From assembly GCA_026005175.1 (NCBI GenBank), contig BPKO01000004.1, positions 248,001-312,000 on the forward strand: DNA of 64,000 bases. The letters run 5' to 3'. The notes beneath the pieces are model-generated. The model was not told the DNA's origin. It searched no databases and worked only from the letters and a program-made list of their open reading frames with translations. Position 1 is the stretch's first letter. Each line of letters starts with the position of its first letter. Source of the DNA: Candidatus Tectimicrobiota bacterium (lineage in GTDB: Bacteria; Tectomicrobia; Entotheonellia; Entotheonellales; Entotheonellaceae). Of this stretch, positions 1 to 8,174 are shown piece by piece. The position numbers were made by a program, and so were the translations under genes.

Positions 1-752
1 TCCATGACGATCGTCTCGTCGGCCTCGGGAAAGCGCTCCTTGTTGGCAAACGCCGGCCGGTCGTCGATCACCTTGACGCGGAAACCGGCCAGCTTGGCGG
101 CACGCACCACGAAGAAAGAGACGTGGCCGCCGCCAAAGACGTAGACGGTCGGCGTGGGCAGGATGGGCTCCAGAAAGAGGCGCACCGCCTCCCCGCTTTC
201 GCTCGTGTAGTCCAGGAGGGCAAACTGCTCGCCTTGCAGGATGGTGCGGCCCTGCTCCTGCACAAACGCCTCCAGCGCCGGGTCGCCAAACGAGCCCACC
301 ACGCGGCCGTCGTCGCACAGCAGCAGCTTGCGCCGCCCCTGGGGGTAGCGCGGCAAGTCGCTGAGAATGGTGGCCAGGGTGCCGCGGTGGCCGGTTTCTT
401 TGAGCTGCAAAATGGTGCGGAAGATCTCCACCCCCTGCTCGGGCAGGGGCTCGGTGAGGATCTCCACGATGCCGCCGCAGTTGAGGCCGCTTTCCCCGGC
501 ATACTTCTCGGTGAGGATGAACTGCTGGATGCGGCTCTTGCCCTCCTCCATCACCCGGCAGGCTTCGGCCCACACGTCGGCTTCCAGACAGCCGCCGCCA
601 ACGGTGCCCACGATTTTGCCCTCCGGGGTGACCAGCATCTTGCTCTTTTCGCTCATCGGCAGCGAACCTTTCGAGGCGATGATGGTCGACATCGCCCCTT
701 TTTCGCCGCGTTCCAAAAGCGCGATGGCGGTTTTGAAGACCTCGTCGATCAC
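1..752 (-). CDS. XdhC/CoxI-family accessory protein (partial, C-terminus off window)
   Basis: The reverse strand reads open from a GTG at 752 to the left edge, so the ORF track misses it. A strong ribosome site (GGAAAGGAGG) lies 8 bases before the GTG. The N-terminal half contains SKGSLPMSEKSKMLV and GTVGGGCLEADV, the XdhC/CoxI signature with its conserved GGGCLE. The second half begins a Rossmann domain (TVYVFGGGHVS, then VIDDRPAFANKERFPEADE), typical of XdhC_C. Members of this family insert sulfurated molybdenum cofactor into xanthine dehydrogenase-like or CO dehydrogenase-like enzymes. No molybdenum hydroxylase is visible here, so the client enzyme must lie outside the window. It probably shares a transcription direction with the radical SAM gene to its right. 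Confidence 0.85.
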   Translation of the reverse strand, partial: MIDEVFKTAIALLERGEKGAMSTIIASKGSLPMSEKSKMLVTPEGKIVGTVGGGCLEADVWAEACRVMEEGKSRIQQFILTEKYAGESGLNCGGIVEILTEPLPEQGVEIFRTILQLKETGHRGTLATILSDLPRYPQGRRKLLLCDDGRVVGSFGDPALEAFVQEQGRTILQGEQFALLDYTSESGEAVRLFLEPILPTPTVYVFGGGHVSFFVVRAAKLAGFRVKVIDDRPAFANKERFPEADETIVM

Positions 753-785
753 GGCGGCATCCTCCTTTCCAGGGCCCTGCTTTTC

Positions 786-2480
786 TCATCCTAGCGCAGG
801 TGCCGGAGCAAGGCAAGCCTCGCCCGCCAGGGCACGGGTGTACTCGCGCTGCAGCCGCTGCTGCTGGCGGTCGCTGGCCAGGAAGTCCCAGGGCAGGGCG
901 GCGCCAGGGGAAAGCGGCGTGCACACGAAGCGCTCCCAGTCAAAGTCCAGCTCGCGGGCGGCACGGCGCCAGTCGCCCCCCAGGCGGTGGGTGGCCAGCA
1001 AGAACGTGCGCAGGCGGCGGTCGCCGCGCGCCAGCACCGCCTCCAGGTAAGCGCTTTTTAGGCTTTCGTGCTTGAGGCGGATGTGCGACTGCGGGCGCAA
1101 GGCGCGGCGCAGGGTGGCCAGGCGTGCCTCCACCAGGCGCGGCGGCGCCATGGCGCACCACTGCAAGGGGGTGGCCGGCTTGGGGATAAAGGGGTTGACG
1201 CTCACCGTCAGCGTGCCCAGGGCGCCGCGGGCGCGGCCGTAGCGCACCATGAGGTGCCAGATCTTAAAGACCAGGGCCACCAGCTCCTGCACGTCCTCTT
1301 CGCGCTCGGTGGGCAAGCCGATCATCGAGTAGAGCTTCAAGTCGCGGATGCCTTTGGCCAGCAGGCGCTCGACGCCGCCCAGGATGTCTTCCTCGCTGAG
1401 CTCCTTGCGGATGAGTTGCCGCAGGCGCTCCGAGCCGGCCTCCGGGGCCACCGTGCAGGAGCGCACGCCGCTTTGCACCATGGCCTCGATGAGCACCTCG
1501 GGCATGCGGTCCATGCGCAGCGAGGAGATGCTGATGGCCACCTCGAGGGCGAGCAGCCCTTGCACCACCTCGGCCAAGTGGCGGTAGTCGCCGGTGGCGG
1601 AGCTGATGAGGCCCACGCGGCGCAGCGGCGGATGGCCGCTGGCGCGGTCGCGCTCTTGCTGCGCCCGCACCAGCCCCAGCACCGTCTCGGCCGGCAGCTG
1701 GCGGAACTTGGGGTAAACGTAGCCCACGGTGCAAAAACGGCACTTCCACGGGCAGCCGCGGGTAATCTCGACCAGCAGGGTGTCGCTGAACTCGGTGTCG
1801 GCGGTGAGCACCGTGCTGTAAGCCGGCCACTTGGCAAGATCGGTGATTTTGCGCGGCGGCAAGGCGGCGCAGGAGGCCTCATGCAGGCGCGGCACGTAGA
1901 CCCCGGGCAAAGTGGCAGCCCGGCGCAGGTGCTCCTCCCGCGGCGCGTCCAGGGTGTCGTGTAGCAAGTCGAGGTAGTCGTTGACGGCCTCTTCCCCGTC
2001 GCCCAGGATCATGAGGTCGACGAAATCGGCCAAGGGTTCGGGGTTGAGGTACGTCACGGCGCCGCCCAGCAGCACCAGGGGATGGCGGGCGTCGCGCTCG
2101 GCGGCCAGCAGCGGCAAGTGGGCCAGCTCCAGCAGCCGCAGCACGTGCAGGTAGTCGTTTTCGTAAGAGACCGAAAAGCCGATGACGTGAAAGTCGGCAA
2201 GCGGCCGCTGCGACTCCAGGCTCACCAGCGGCGTGCCGGTGCGCCGGTACCAGGCCTCTTCCTCAGGATCGGGCAAAAAGACGCGCTCGCACAGGGTGTC
2301 GGGCCGCAGGTTGATCACCCGGTACATGGTCTGCAGGCCCAAATTGGACATCCCCACAAAGTAGGTATGGGGGTAAGCGAGGGCAACGCGGAGGCGGGCC
2401 TGCCCCGGGTCTTTGCGCAGCGTACCGCGCTCGCGCCGCAGGCGCTGGCGCGCCCGCTGGCGGGCATCGAAACGGGTCAT
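786..2480 (-). CDS. Radical SAM protein with N-terminal B12-binding-like domain
   Basis: This 564-residue protein has an N-terminal cobalamin-binding-like region (VALAYPHTYFVGMSNLGLQ, then FHVIGFSVSYEND and VLLGGAV). It is followed by a radical SAM core with the CxxxCxxC cluster motif (RGCPWKCRFCTVGY). Later blocks (VAPEAGSERLR, KLYSMIGLPTE) are typical of the core barrel. The family generates a 5'-deoxyadenosyl radical, but its substrate is not known. The start ATG has a clear GGAAAGGAGG ribosome site. No neighbouring gene suggests a pathway. It resembles the uncharacterised B12-binding-domain radical SAM proteins, not MiaB or HemN. Confidence 0.85.
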   Translation of the reverse strand: MTRFDARQRARQRLRRERGTLRKDPGQARLRVALAYPHTYFVGMSNLGLQTMYRVINLRPDTLCERVFLPDPEEEAWYRRTGTPLVSLESQRPLADFHVIGFSVSYENDYLHVLRLLELAHLPLLAAERDARHPLVLLGGAVTYLNPEPLADFVDLMILGDGEEAVNDYLDLLHDTLDAPREEHLRRAATLPGVYVPRLHEASCAALPPRKITDLAKWPAYSTVLTADTEFSDTLLVEITRGCPWKCRFCTVGYVYPKFRQLPAETVLGLVRAQQERDRASGHPPLRRVGLISSATGDYRHLAEVVQGLLALEVAISISSLRMDRMPEVLIEAMVQSGVRSCTVAPEAGSERLRQLIRKELSEEDILGGVERLLAKGIRDLKLYSMIGLPTEREEDVQELVALVFKIWHLMVRYGRARGALGTLTVSVNPFIPKPATPLQWCAMAPPRLVEARLATLRRALRPQSHIRLKHESLKSAYLEAVLARGDRRLRTFLLATHRLGGDWRRAARELDFDWERFVCTPLSPGAALPWDFLASDRQQQRLQREYTRALAGEACLAPAPALG

Positions 2481-2588
2481 GGCGTAAGGTCCTCCTTTCC
2501 GTCTCCCAATTATACGGGACGGCGGCGGGGGGCGTCACCTGCGGCCTCAAGTTGGCCTCTTGGCTGCCGATAACGCCTCCAGGGGCGT

Positions 2589-2616
2589 TTGACATGCCCC
2601 GGCACGTTTCTATAAT
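2589..2616 (+). promoter_or_regulatory. Consensus sigma-70 promoter
   Basis: TTGACA and TATAAT are both perfect matches, separated by 16 bases, 42 bases before the ATG at 2658. It lies between the divergent radical SAM gene and the hypothetical gene and points at the latter. A perfect consensus in such GC-rich sequence is unlikely by chance. Confidence 0.75.
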
Positions 2617-2657
2617 GGAAACAGGACAGGAGTCATCAGCGTGAGGACACGTGCGGT

Positions 2658-3188
2658 ATGGACGTACCACGACGACCGGCGCCGATTCCGGAGGGGCATC
2701 CGCTGCGGCACCTCTTTCGCCGCCTGACGGAGGCCAGCTTCGAGCAAGTGGGCATGCCGGACCGCGACTTGATGACGTACGTGACCGGCCTGCTCATCGA
2801 TTTTACGCACGTCGACAACCTCTACCGCCGCGACGCCACCGGGCAGCGTCTCGAGTACGTGGTCGACTTTCTCATCGAGAGCCGGCGGGGCGACACCGCC
2901 CACGCGCGCGAGACGCACAAGCACCTGGGCGACTTTGCCCTCTTCATGGTGGGCATGTTCCCCGAGAGCCTGCGGCGGCGGTGGCGCGCCGTCAGCCCCG
3001 ACTACTACGTGGCCCACGGCAAGCAAGCCTACTCCACGGTGTCGGAAATCGACAGCCCCAAGCCCAGCGCGGCGCTGTTTCGCAAGCTGGCGGCGCACTT
3101 TGAGACTTGCGTGCTGGCGCTCAACGTCGAAAAGACGTGGATTCGTGACGCCTTTTACCAGTACCTGATGCGGCAGCTTTTAAGCTGA
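2658..3188 (+). CDS. Conserved hypothetical protein, 176 aa
   Basis: I do not recognise a characterised family. The protein is soluble, mostly alpha-helical by composition, and rich in aromatic, acidic and arginine residues (LMTYVTGLLIDFTHVDNLYR, GDFALFMVGMFPESLRRR). Its residue content and codon use look like a genuine protein. A near-perfect sigma-70 promoter precedes it. The ATG at 2658 has only a weak ribosome site (GAGGAC), so the exact start is uncertain. Its 3' end overlaps the convergent rlmD-like gene by a few bases. Confidence 0.65.
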   Translation: MDVPRRPAPIPEGHPLRHLFRRLTEASFEQVGMPDRDLMTYVTGLLIDFTHVDNLYRRDATGQRLEYVVDFLIESRRGDTAHARETHKHLGDFALFMVGMFPESLRRRWRAVSPDYYVAHGKQAYSTVSEIDSPKPSAALFRKLAAHFETCVLALNVEKTWIRDAFYQYLMRQLLS

Positions 3189-4604
3189 GCGCCGCGTGAG
3201 GACGGCCACGCACTCCACGTGATACGTTTGTGGGAACATGTCGAGGGGCTGCACGCCGGTGATGTCGTAGCCCAGCTGGTGCAGCCGCTGCAGGTCGCGC
3301 GCCAGGGTAGGTGGGCTGCACGAGACGTAGAGGAGGCGCGGCACGCGCAGGCGCGTCAGGGCCTCCAGGGCTTCGGGGCGGCAGCCGGCGCGCGGCGGGT
3401 CGAGGACGGCCAGGTCGGGCCGCAGCCCCGCGGCCAGGTAGCGGCGCAGGAGGCGCTCCACCTTGCCGGTGCGAAACGTGCAGTGGGAGAAGCCCAGGGC
3501 CTGCGCCTGCTGCTGCGCCAGGCGGGTGGCTGCGGGCTGCACCTCCACGCCGTAGAGGCGGGCGCAGTAAGGCGCCAGGGCAAAGGCAAGGGCGCCGCTG
3601 CCGCTGTAAAGATCGAGCACCACCTCGTCGCCCCGCAAGGCGGCAGCCTCGCGTAGCAACTGGTGCAGGCGTTCGGTCTGGGCCGTATTCACCTGGGCAA
3701 AGGTGTGCGGGGTCAAAGGGAGCAGGTGCTCCCCAAAGCGCTCGTAAATCACCCCGCGCCCGCCCACCACCACGGTGTCACCGGCAAAGAGCGCCGGCGT
3801 CTGGCGCCGCTTGTGGTGCAGGCAGAGGCCGCTGGCCAGCGGCTGCAGCGCCTGCCACAGCGCCGCCGCCGTGGCCGCCGGCAAGGGCGCGCTCACCACC
3901 AGCGTCACCAGCACGTCGCCCGTTCTCTGTCCCACCTGCACCTGCACTTGCTGGAGCACCTGGCGCAGCGGCGGCAAGGCGGCGGCCAGGGCCCGCACCT
4001 CGGCCATGGCGGCCTCGGCGCGCGGGTCGCTAAGCAGGCAGCGCGGCACGTCGAGGATGCGCTGCCCGTGGCGGTCCAGCAGGCCCAGGGCGCCGCGGGC
4101 GGCGTCGTAGTGGTAGACCATCTTGTTGCGGTAGGCCAGGGGCTGGGGGCTGGGCAGGGTAGGCGCCACGGGCACCTCGGGCAAGTGGCCCAGGCGCGCC
4201 AGGCTGTCGCGCACCAGCGCCGTTTTGACCTCCAGCTGCCGCGCGTAGGCAAGGTGCTGCAGGTGGCAGCCGCCGCACTCGGCATAAAGCGGACAGGGCG
4301 GCGTGACGCGCCAGGGGGAGGCCGTAAGCAGCTCGACCACCTCGCCTACGGCCCAGTGGCGCCGCTGCGCCACCAGGCGCACGCGCACCACGTCGCCCGG
4401 GGCGGTGCGGGGCACAAAGACCACCAGGCCGTCGCAGCGCCCCACCCCGTAGCCGCCGTAGGCCTGTCGCTCAATGGCGACAGGGGTGGGAAGTGGCGGC
4501 GCCTGGACCGCGGTCGGGTTTTTGGCTATCTTCCTGCGACGAACCGGCACGACGATGCTCCACGCCGCGGAGGACGCCATGGGTTTTGCACTTGCCAACG
4601 CCAC
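3180..4604 (-). CDS. rlmD: 23S rRNA (uracil-5-)-methyltransferase, RlmD/RumA family
   Basis: The protein has the family order. An N-terminal TRAM-like region (GYGVGR..GLVVFVPRTAPGDVVRVRL) leads to an iron-sulfur cysteine set (CPLYAECGGC). The SAM-binding methyltransferase core follows (LDLYSGSGALAFAL, LAVLDPPRAG, LLYVSCSPPTLARDL). The cysteine in YVSCSP is the expected catalytic nucleophile. Such enzymes make 5-methyluridine in 23S rRNA, though tRNA-modifying relatives look alike. The annotated ATG at 4604 would overlap the divergent membrane-protein gene. The conserved part begins around IERQAYGG (about residue 44), so a GTG near 4540 may be the true start. Confidence 0.85.
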   Translation of the reverse strand: MALASAKPMASSAAWSIVVPVRRRKIAKNPTAVQAPPLPTPVAIERQAYGGYGVGRCDGLVVFVPRTAPGDVVRVRLVAQRRHWAVGEVVELLTASPWRVTPPCPLYAECGGCHLQHLAYARQLEVKTALVRDSLARLGHLPEVPVAPTLPSPQPLAYRNKMVYHYDAARGALGLLDRHGQRILDVPRCLLSDPRAEAAMAEVRALAAALPPLRQVLQQVQVQVGQRTGDVLVTLVVSAPLPAATAAALWQALQPLASGLCLHHKRRQTPALFAGDTVVVGGRGVIYERFGEHLLPLTPHTFAQVNTAQTERLHQLLREAAALRGDEVVLDLYSGSGALAFALAPYCARLYGVEVQPAATRLAQQQAQALGFSHCTFRTGKVERLLRRYLAAGLRPDLAVLDPPRAGCRPEALEALTRLRVPRLLYVSCSPPTLARDLQRLHQLGYDITGVQPLDMFPQTYHVECVAVLTRRSA

Positions 4605-5253
4605 GGCCTACGCCGTGGCCATGGCCTACCTGGAAGCCACGATTGTCGTCTATTTGCGACGCCTCTACTATCCCGAGGGTTTTACTTTCCCGCTCAAAGT
4701 CATCGACCTGCCCACCATGTGGCTCGAGCTCGGCCGCGAGGCCTGCACCCTGGTGATGCTGGCCACGGTGGCCATCGCCGCCGGCCGCAGCCGCGCCGGC
4801 AAGCTCGCCTTTTTCCTTTTTCTTTTTGGCGTCTGGGACATTTTCTACTACGTCTGGCTCAAGGTCTTTCTCAACTGGCCCCCTTCCCTGCTCACCTGGG
4901 ACGTGCTGTTTCTCATTCCGGTGCCCTGGGTGGGGCCGGTGCTGGCGCCGGTGTGCGTGGCCCTCACCATGATCGGCATGGCGCTGGTGCTGTTGCGCCT
5001 GGAGGCGCGGGGGCCGGTGCCGGCCGCCGGCGCCGGGGTGTGGCTGGCGCAGGGGGTAGCCGCCCTGGCGATCATCCTTTCCTTCACCCTCGACGTGCTG
5101 CCGCGCCTGGCCCCGGCGCGCCTCGAGCAGTGGGTGCCCACGGCCTACCGCTGGTGGCTGCTCTTTGCCAGCCTGGCCCTGGCCATCGGCGCCTTTGGCC
5201 GCTGGGCCGTGCAGGCCTGGCGGGCGCAGAAGCCGGCGGTGCCCCAGCGTTAG
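4579..5253 (+). CDS. Polytopic membrane protein, unknown function, 224 aa
   Basis: The ORF opens earlier, but the ATG at 4579 is preceded by GGAGG at 5-base spacing, and the protein from there starts directly with a hydrophobic segment (MGFALANATAYAVAMAYLEA). I count about six transmembrane stretches, including LAFFLFLFGVWDIFYYVWL and VAALAIILSFTLDVL. It has no motif I can tie to a transporter or enzyme family. It is divergent from rlmD and convergent with archease, overlapping the archease stop by a few bases, so it is probably a single-gene transcript. Confidence 0.7.
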   Translation: MGFALANATAYAVAMAYLEATIVVYLRRLYYPEGFTFPLKVIDLPTMWLELGREACTLVMLATVAIAAGRSRAGKLAFFLFLFGVWDIFYYVWLKVFLNWPPSLLTWDVLFLIPVPWVGPVLAPVCVALTMIGMALVLLRLEARGPVPAAGAGVWLAQGVAALAIILSFTLDVLPRLAPARLEQWVPTAYRWWLLFASLALAIGAFGRWAVQAWRAQKPAVPQR

Positions 5254-5681
5254 ACGTCGAGCACCACGCAGGCCTTCCACCCGCTTGGCGTCTGCGCCAG
5301 GGAAAAGCGGTGCAGGGTCACCGCTTTTACGTCCACGCGCAGCTGGTGGCGGCTTGGGTCGAGACGCTCGCCGCACGCCTCTGCCTCCAAGGTATGCACC
5401 CCGTCGGCGGTGCCCAGGCGCACCTGGGGCACGCGTAGCAGCAGCTGCTCGGCGTCCTTGTAGTAAATGAGCTCTTGCAAGAACGTAAAGAGCAGCAAGT
5501 CGAGCGCCTCGTGGCGCAGGCGCAGCGGGCGGCGCACTTGCGGGCGCACGCTCTGCGGGTCCTCCACCATGGCGCAGAGCACCGCTTCCGCTGCGGCCAC
5601 AAACGTCTCTTCCAGGGTCTCGCCCCAGGCCTCAAAGGCCAAGTCGGCTATGGCGACGTCGTCGAGGAAGGCGAAGGGCAT
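5250..5681 (-). CDS. Archease family protein (RtcB cofactor)
   Basis: The 143-residue protein matches archease throughout: MPFAFLDDVAIADLAFEAWG at the start, ELIYYKDAEQLLLR in the middle and RHQLRVDVKAVTLHRF near the end. The family's metal-binding acidic residues sit in these segments. Archease activates the RNA ligase RtcB by promoting its guanylylation and turnover. Here it is the last gene of an rtcB, GTPase, archease series on the same strand. Its ATG lies inside the 3' end of the GTPase gene (34-base overlap), which suggests translational coupling. The family is known and its neighbour supports the function. Confidence 0.9.
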   Translation of the reverse strand: MPFAFLDDVAIADLAFEAWGETLEETFVAAAEAVLCAMVEDPQSVRPQVRRPLRLRHEALDLLLFTFLQELIYYKDAEQLLLRVPQVRLGTADGVHTLEAEACGERLDPSRHQLRVDVKAVTLHRFSLAQTPSGWKACVVLDV

Positions 5682-6562
5682 GGCTGTTCGCACCCTTTGA
5701 GGTCCGCTACCAGCTGCGCCTCCGGCAGCCGCCCGCGCGGGCCGATAAACACCAAGGTGGTGGCTTCGGCAGCAAACGGCTCCAGGTCCCAGCGGCCGCA
5801 GACGTAGTTGAACAAGTAAGTCTCTCCTTCCAGGCACACAAAGCCTTTGGCGCGCACCACCGCCGCGGGGTCGAGGCGGGCGATCACTTCCTCGAAGCAC
5901 GCGCGCCCCAGGGGAGCCGTGCTCTCGTAGAGGCAGGACGCAAACTCCGGCTGGTGCACGTGCTGCGGCGGCGCCACGCGGCGCGTGCGGCCCAGGCCAA
6001 AGAGGAGGTCGGGGTCGACGCGGCCGTACTGGGTGCGCACCAGCGCCGCCACCTCGTTGACGCGGCGCAGGCGCGCTTCCACATCGGCCAGCTGCGCCGC
6101 GCTCACCAGGTCGGTCTTGTTGAGCACGATGAGGTCTGCTGCTTCCAGCTGCAAGCGCTCGGTGTGGCCCAGGGCCGGGAAGCGCACCAGGGCATCGGCG
6201 TCGGCCACCGTCACCACGCCGTCGAGGCGCACCTGAGGCAGGCTTTCCTGCACCGAGAAGATGAGTGCGTCGGGCTCGGCCACCCCGGTGGTTTCCACCA
6301 CCAGGCGCTGCGGGGCCACCGTGGCGAGGATCTCTTCCACCGCCGCCTCGAACTCCCCCAGCAGCGAGCAGCAGACGCAGCCGCCGCCCAGCTCGGCCAG
6401 GCGCACGTTTTTGCCCTCGATGACGCGGCTGTCGATAGCCACCTCGCCAAACTCGTTCATGAGGATGGCCAGCCCCTCGGGCACGGTGGCGATGAGGTGG
6501 CGCAGCAGCGTCGTCTTGCCGCTACCCAGGGCGCCGGTGATAAGCGTCATGGGGGTGCGCAC
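5648..6562 (-). CDS. COG0523 (CobW/G3E) family metallochaperone GTPase
   Basis: This protein of about 304 residues has a Walker A loop (GALGSGKTTLLR), the family's hallmark metal-binding motif GGGCVCC, a switch segment VVETTGVAEP and the guanine-specificity motif NKTD. A C-terminal CobW_C-like domain follows (VARAKG-type block FVCLEGETYLFNYV). COG0523 proteins deliver zinc, cobalt or other metals to client enzymes using GTP hydrolysis. The start is a GTG at 6562 or an ATG at 6550, both within 20 bases of the rtcB stop. Its position between rtcB and archease suggests a role in metal loading of RtcB, which is an inference. Confidence 0.88.
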   Translation of the reverse strand: MRTPMTLITGALGSGKTTLLRHLIATVPEGLAILMNEFGEVAIDSRVIEGKNVRLAELGGGCVCCSLLGEFEAAVEEILATVAPQRLVVETTGVAEPDALIFSVQESLPQVRLDGVVTVADADALVRFPALGHTERLQLEAADLIVLNKTDLVSAAQLADVEARLRRVNEVAALVRTQYGRVDPDLLFGLGRTRRVAPPQHVHQPEFASCLYESTAPLGRACFEEVIARLDPAAVVRAKGFVCLEGETYLFNYVCGRWDLEPFAAEATTLVFIGPRGRLPEAQLVADLKGCEQPCPSPSSTTSP

Positions 6563-6565
6563 GGC

Positions 6566-8011
6566 CTAGCCCTTGACGTTGCCCAGGGGGGTAAAGCGCA
6601 CCACGCGCTTGCTGATGCCGGCCAGCTCCGTGGCTTCCACCACGTCGTCGATGTTCTTGTAGGCGCCGCCGGCCTCCTCGGCCAGCCCCGACCAGGAAAC
6701 CGAGCGCACGTAGATGCCGCGGCTTTCCAGCTCGCGCTGCAGCTGCTGGCCGCGCCACTGCTTGCGGGCGCGCGTGCGGCTCATGGTGCGGCCGCTGCCA
6801 TGCGCGGTGGTAAAAAACGTCTGCGCGCCCGCAGGCACCCCCACCAGCAAGTAGGAGCCGGTCTCCATACTGCCGCCGATGATCACCGGCTGGCCCAGCT
6901 CGCGGTAGCGCGCCGGCAGCCCTTCCAGGCCGGGGCCAAAGGCGCGGGTGGCCCCTTTGCGGTGTACCAGCAGTGTTCTTTCCTGGCCGTCCACCACGTG
7001 GCGCTCCAGCTTGGCGGTGTTGTGGGCCACGTCGTAGACCATGTGCATGCCCAGGTCCTCTGCCGAGCGGCCAAAGACGCTGGAGAAGACCTCGCGGATG
7101 CGGTGCAGGATCACCTGGCGGTTGGCAAACGACATGTTGATGCCGCACTTCATGGCGGCAAAGTAGTCCTGGCCTTCGGGGGAATCAAACGGCGCGCAGG
7201 CCAGCTCGCGGTCGCGGATGGTGATGCCGTACTTGCTCTGCATGACGCGCAGGAAGACCTGCAGGTAGTCGGTGGCCACCTGATGGCCAAAGCCGCGGCT
7301 GCCGCAGTGGAACATCACCACCACCTGGTTGGGGATGGTGATGCCAAAGCGGCCGGCCAGCTCGGGGTCGAGGATGTGGGCCTGCTGGATTTCGAGGTAG
7401 TGGTTGCCCGAGCCCAGGGTGCCGATCTGGTTGTAGCCGCGGTCTACGGCCTTGTCGCTGATTTTCGAGGCGTCGGCGCCGGCGATGCAGCCGCCCTCCT
7501 CGGTGAGCTCCAGGTCTTCTTCCCAGCCGTAGCCCTGGCGGATGCACCAGCGGGCGCCCTCTTCCACCACGCGGCGGAACTCCTGGCGCGAGATTTTGAC
7601 AAAGCCGGTGCAGCCCACGCCGGCCGGCACCCGCTCGTAGAGGCGGTCGACCAGCGTTTTGAGGTGGGGGCGCACCTCCTCCACGGTGAGGTTGGTCAGC
7701 ACCAGGCGCATGCCGCAGTTAATGTCAAAACCGATGCCGCCGGGCGAGATGACTCCGCCCTGGGTCACGTCCATGGCCGCCACGCCGCCGATGGGAAAGC
7801 CGTAGCCCGAGTGGCCGTCGGGCATGCACAGGGCGTACTTGACGATGCCGGGCAGGGTGGCCACGTTGGTGATTTGCTCGAAGACCGCTTCGTCCATGTC
7901 GCGAAACAGCTTTTCCGTGGCGTAGATGCGGGCAGGGACGAGCATCCCCTCCTTGGCCGTGGGGGGAATTTCCCAGATGTACTCGCCGATGCGGCGCGCC
8001 AGTGAACGCAT
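6566..8011 (-). CDS. rtcB: RtcB-family RNA ligase
   Basis: The 481-residue protein shows the RtcB metal-site blocks in order: MPDGHSGYGFPIGG, SPGGIGFDINCGMR, MFHCGSRGFGHQ and MVYDVAHNTAK. The C-terminal HGSGRTMSR block carries the histidine expected to be guanylylated. RtcB joins 2',3'-cyclic phosphate or 3'-phosphate RNA ends to 5'-hydroxyl ends, acting in RNA repair or tRNA processing with GTP and manganese. The ATG is preceded by AAGGAGG. It heads an operon with a COG0523 GTPase and archease. The length is typical of bacterial RtcB. Confidence 0.95.
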   Translation of the reverse strand: MRSLARRIGEYIWEIPPTAKEGMLVPARIYATEKLFRDMDEAVFEQITNVATLPGIVKYALCMPDGHSGYGFPIGGVAAMDVTQGGVISPGGIGFDINCGMRLVLTNLTVEEVRPHLKTLVDRLYERVPAGVGCTGFVKISRQEFRRVVEEGARWCIRQGYGWEEDLELTEEGGCIAGADASKISDKAVDRGYNQIGTLGSGNHYLEIQQAHILDPELAGRFGITIPNQVVVMFHCGSRGFGHQVATDYLQVFLRVMQSKYGITIRDRELACAPFDSPEGQDYFAAMKCGINMSFANRQVILHRIREVFSSVFGRSAEDLGMHMVYDVAHNTAKLERHVVDGQERTLLVHRKGATRAFGPGLEGLPARYRELGQPVIIGGSMETGSYLLVGVPAGAQTFFTTAHGSGRTMSRTRARKQWRGQQLQRELESRGIYVRSVSWSGLAEEAGGAYKNIDDVVEATELAGISKRVVRFTPLGNVKG

Positions 8012-8174
8012 AGTCCAACCCCTCCTTGCGGGACGGCGTAGGGTATGGGGTGCAGCACTTTTCAGTGTTTCGCTGGCAGGGGGCGTTTGTCAAGGGGGCG
8101 AGGGCTTTTGCCGCCGCAGGGCTTGCGCTATGCTAGGCGCGGTGAGGATGCGACGCGAGAAGAAGGAGACCGGC

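Noticed and set aside
3663-5438. 591-residue plus-strand ORF across rlmD, the membrane gene and archease
   Set aside because: It crosses three convincing genes and translates to His/Gln/Ala/Gly-rich text.
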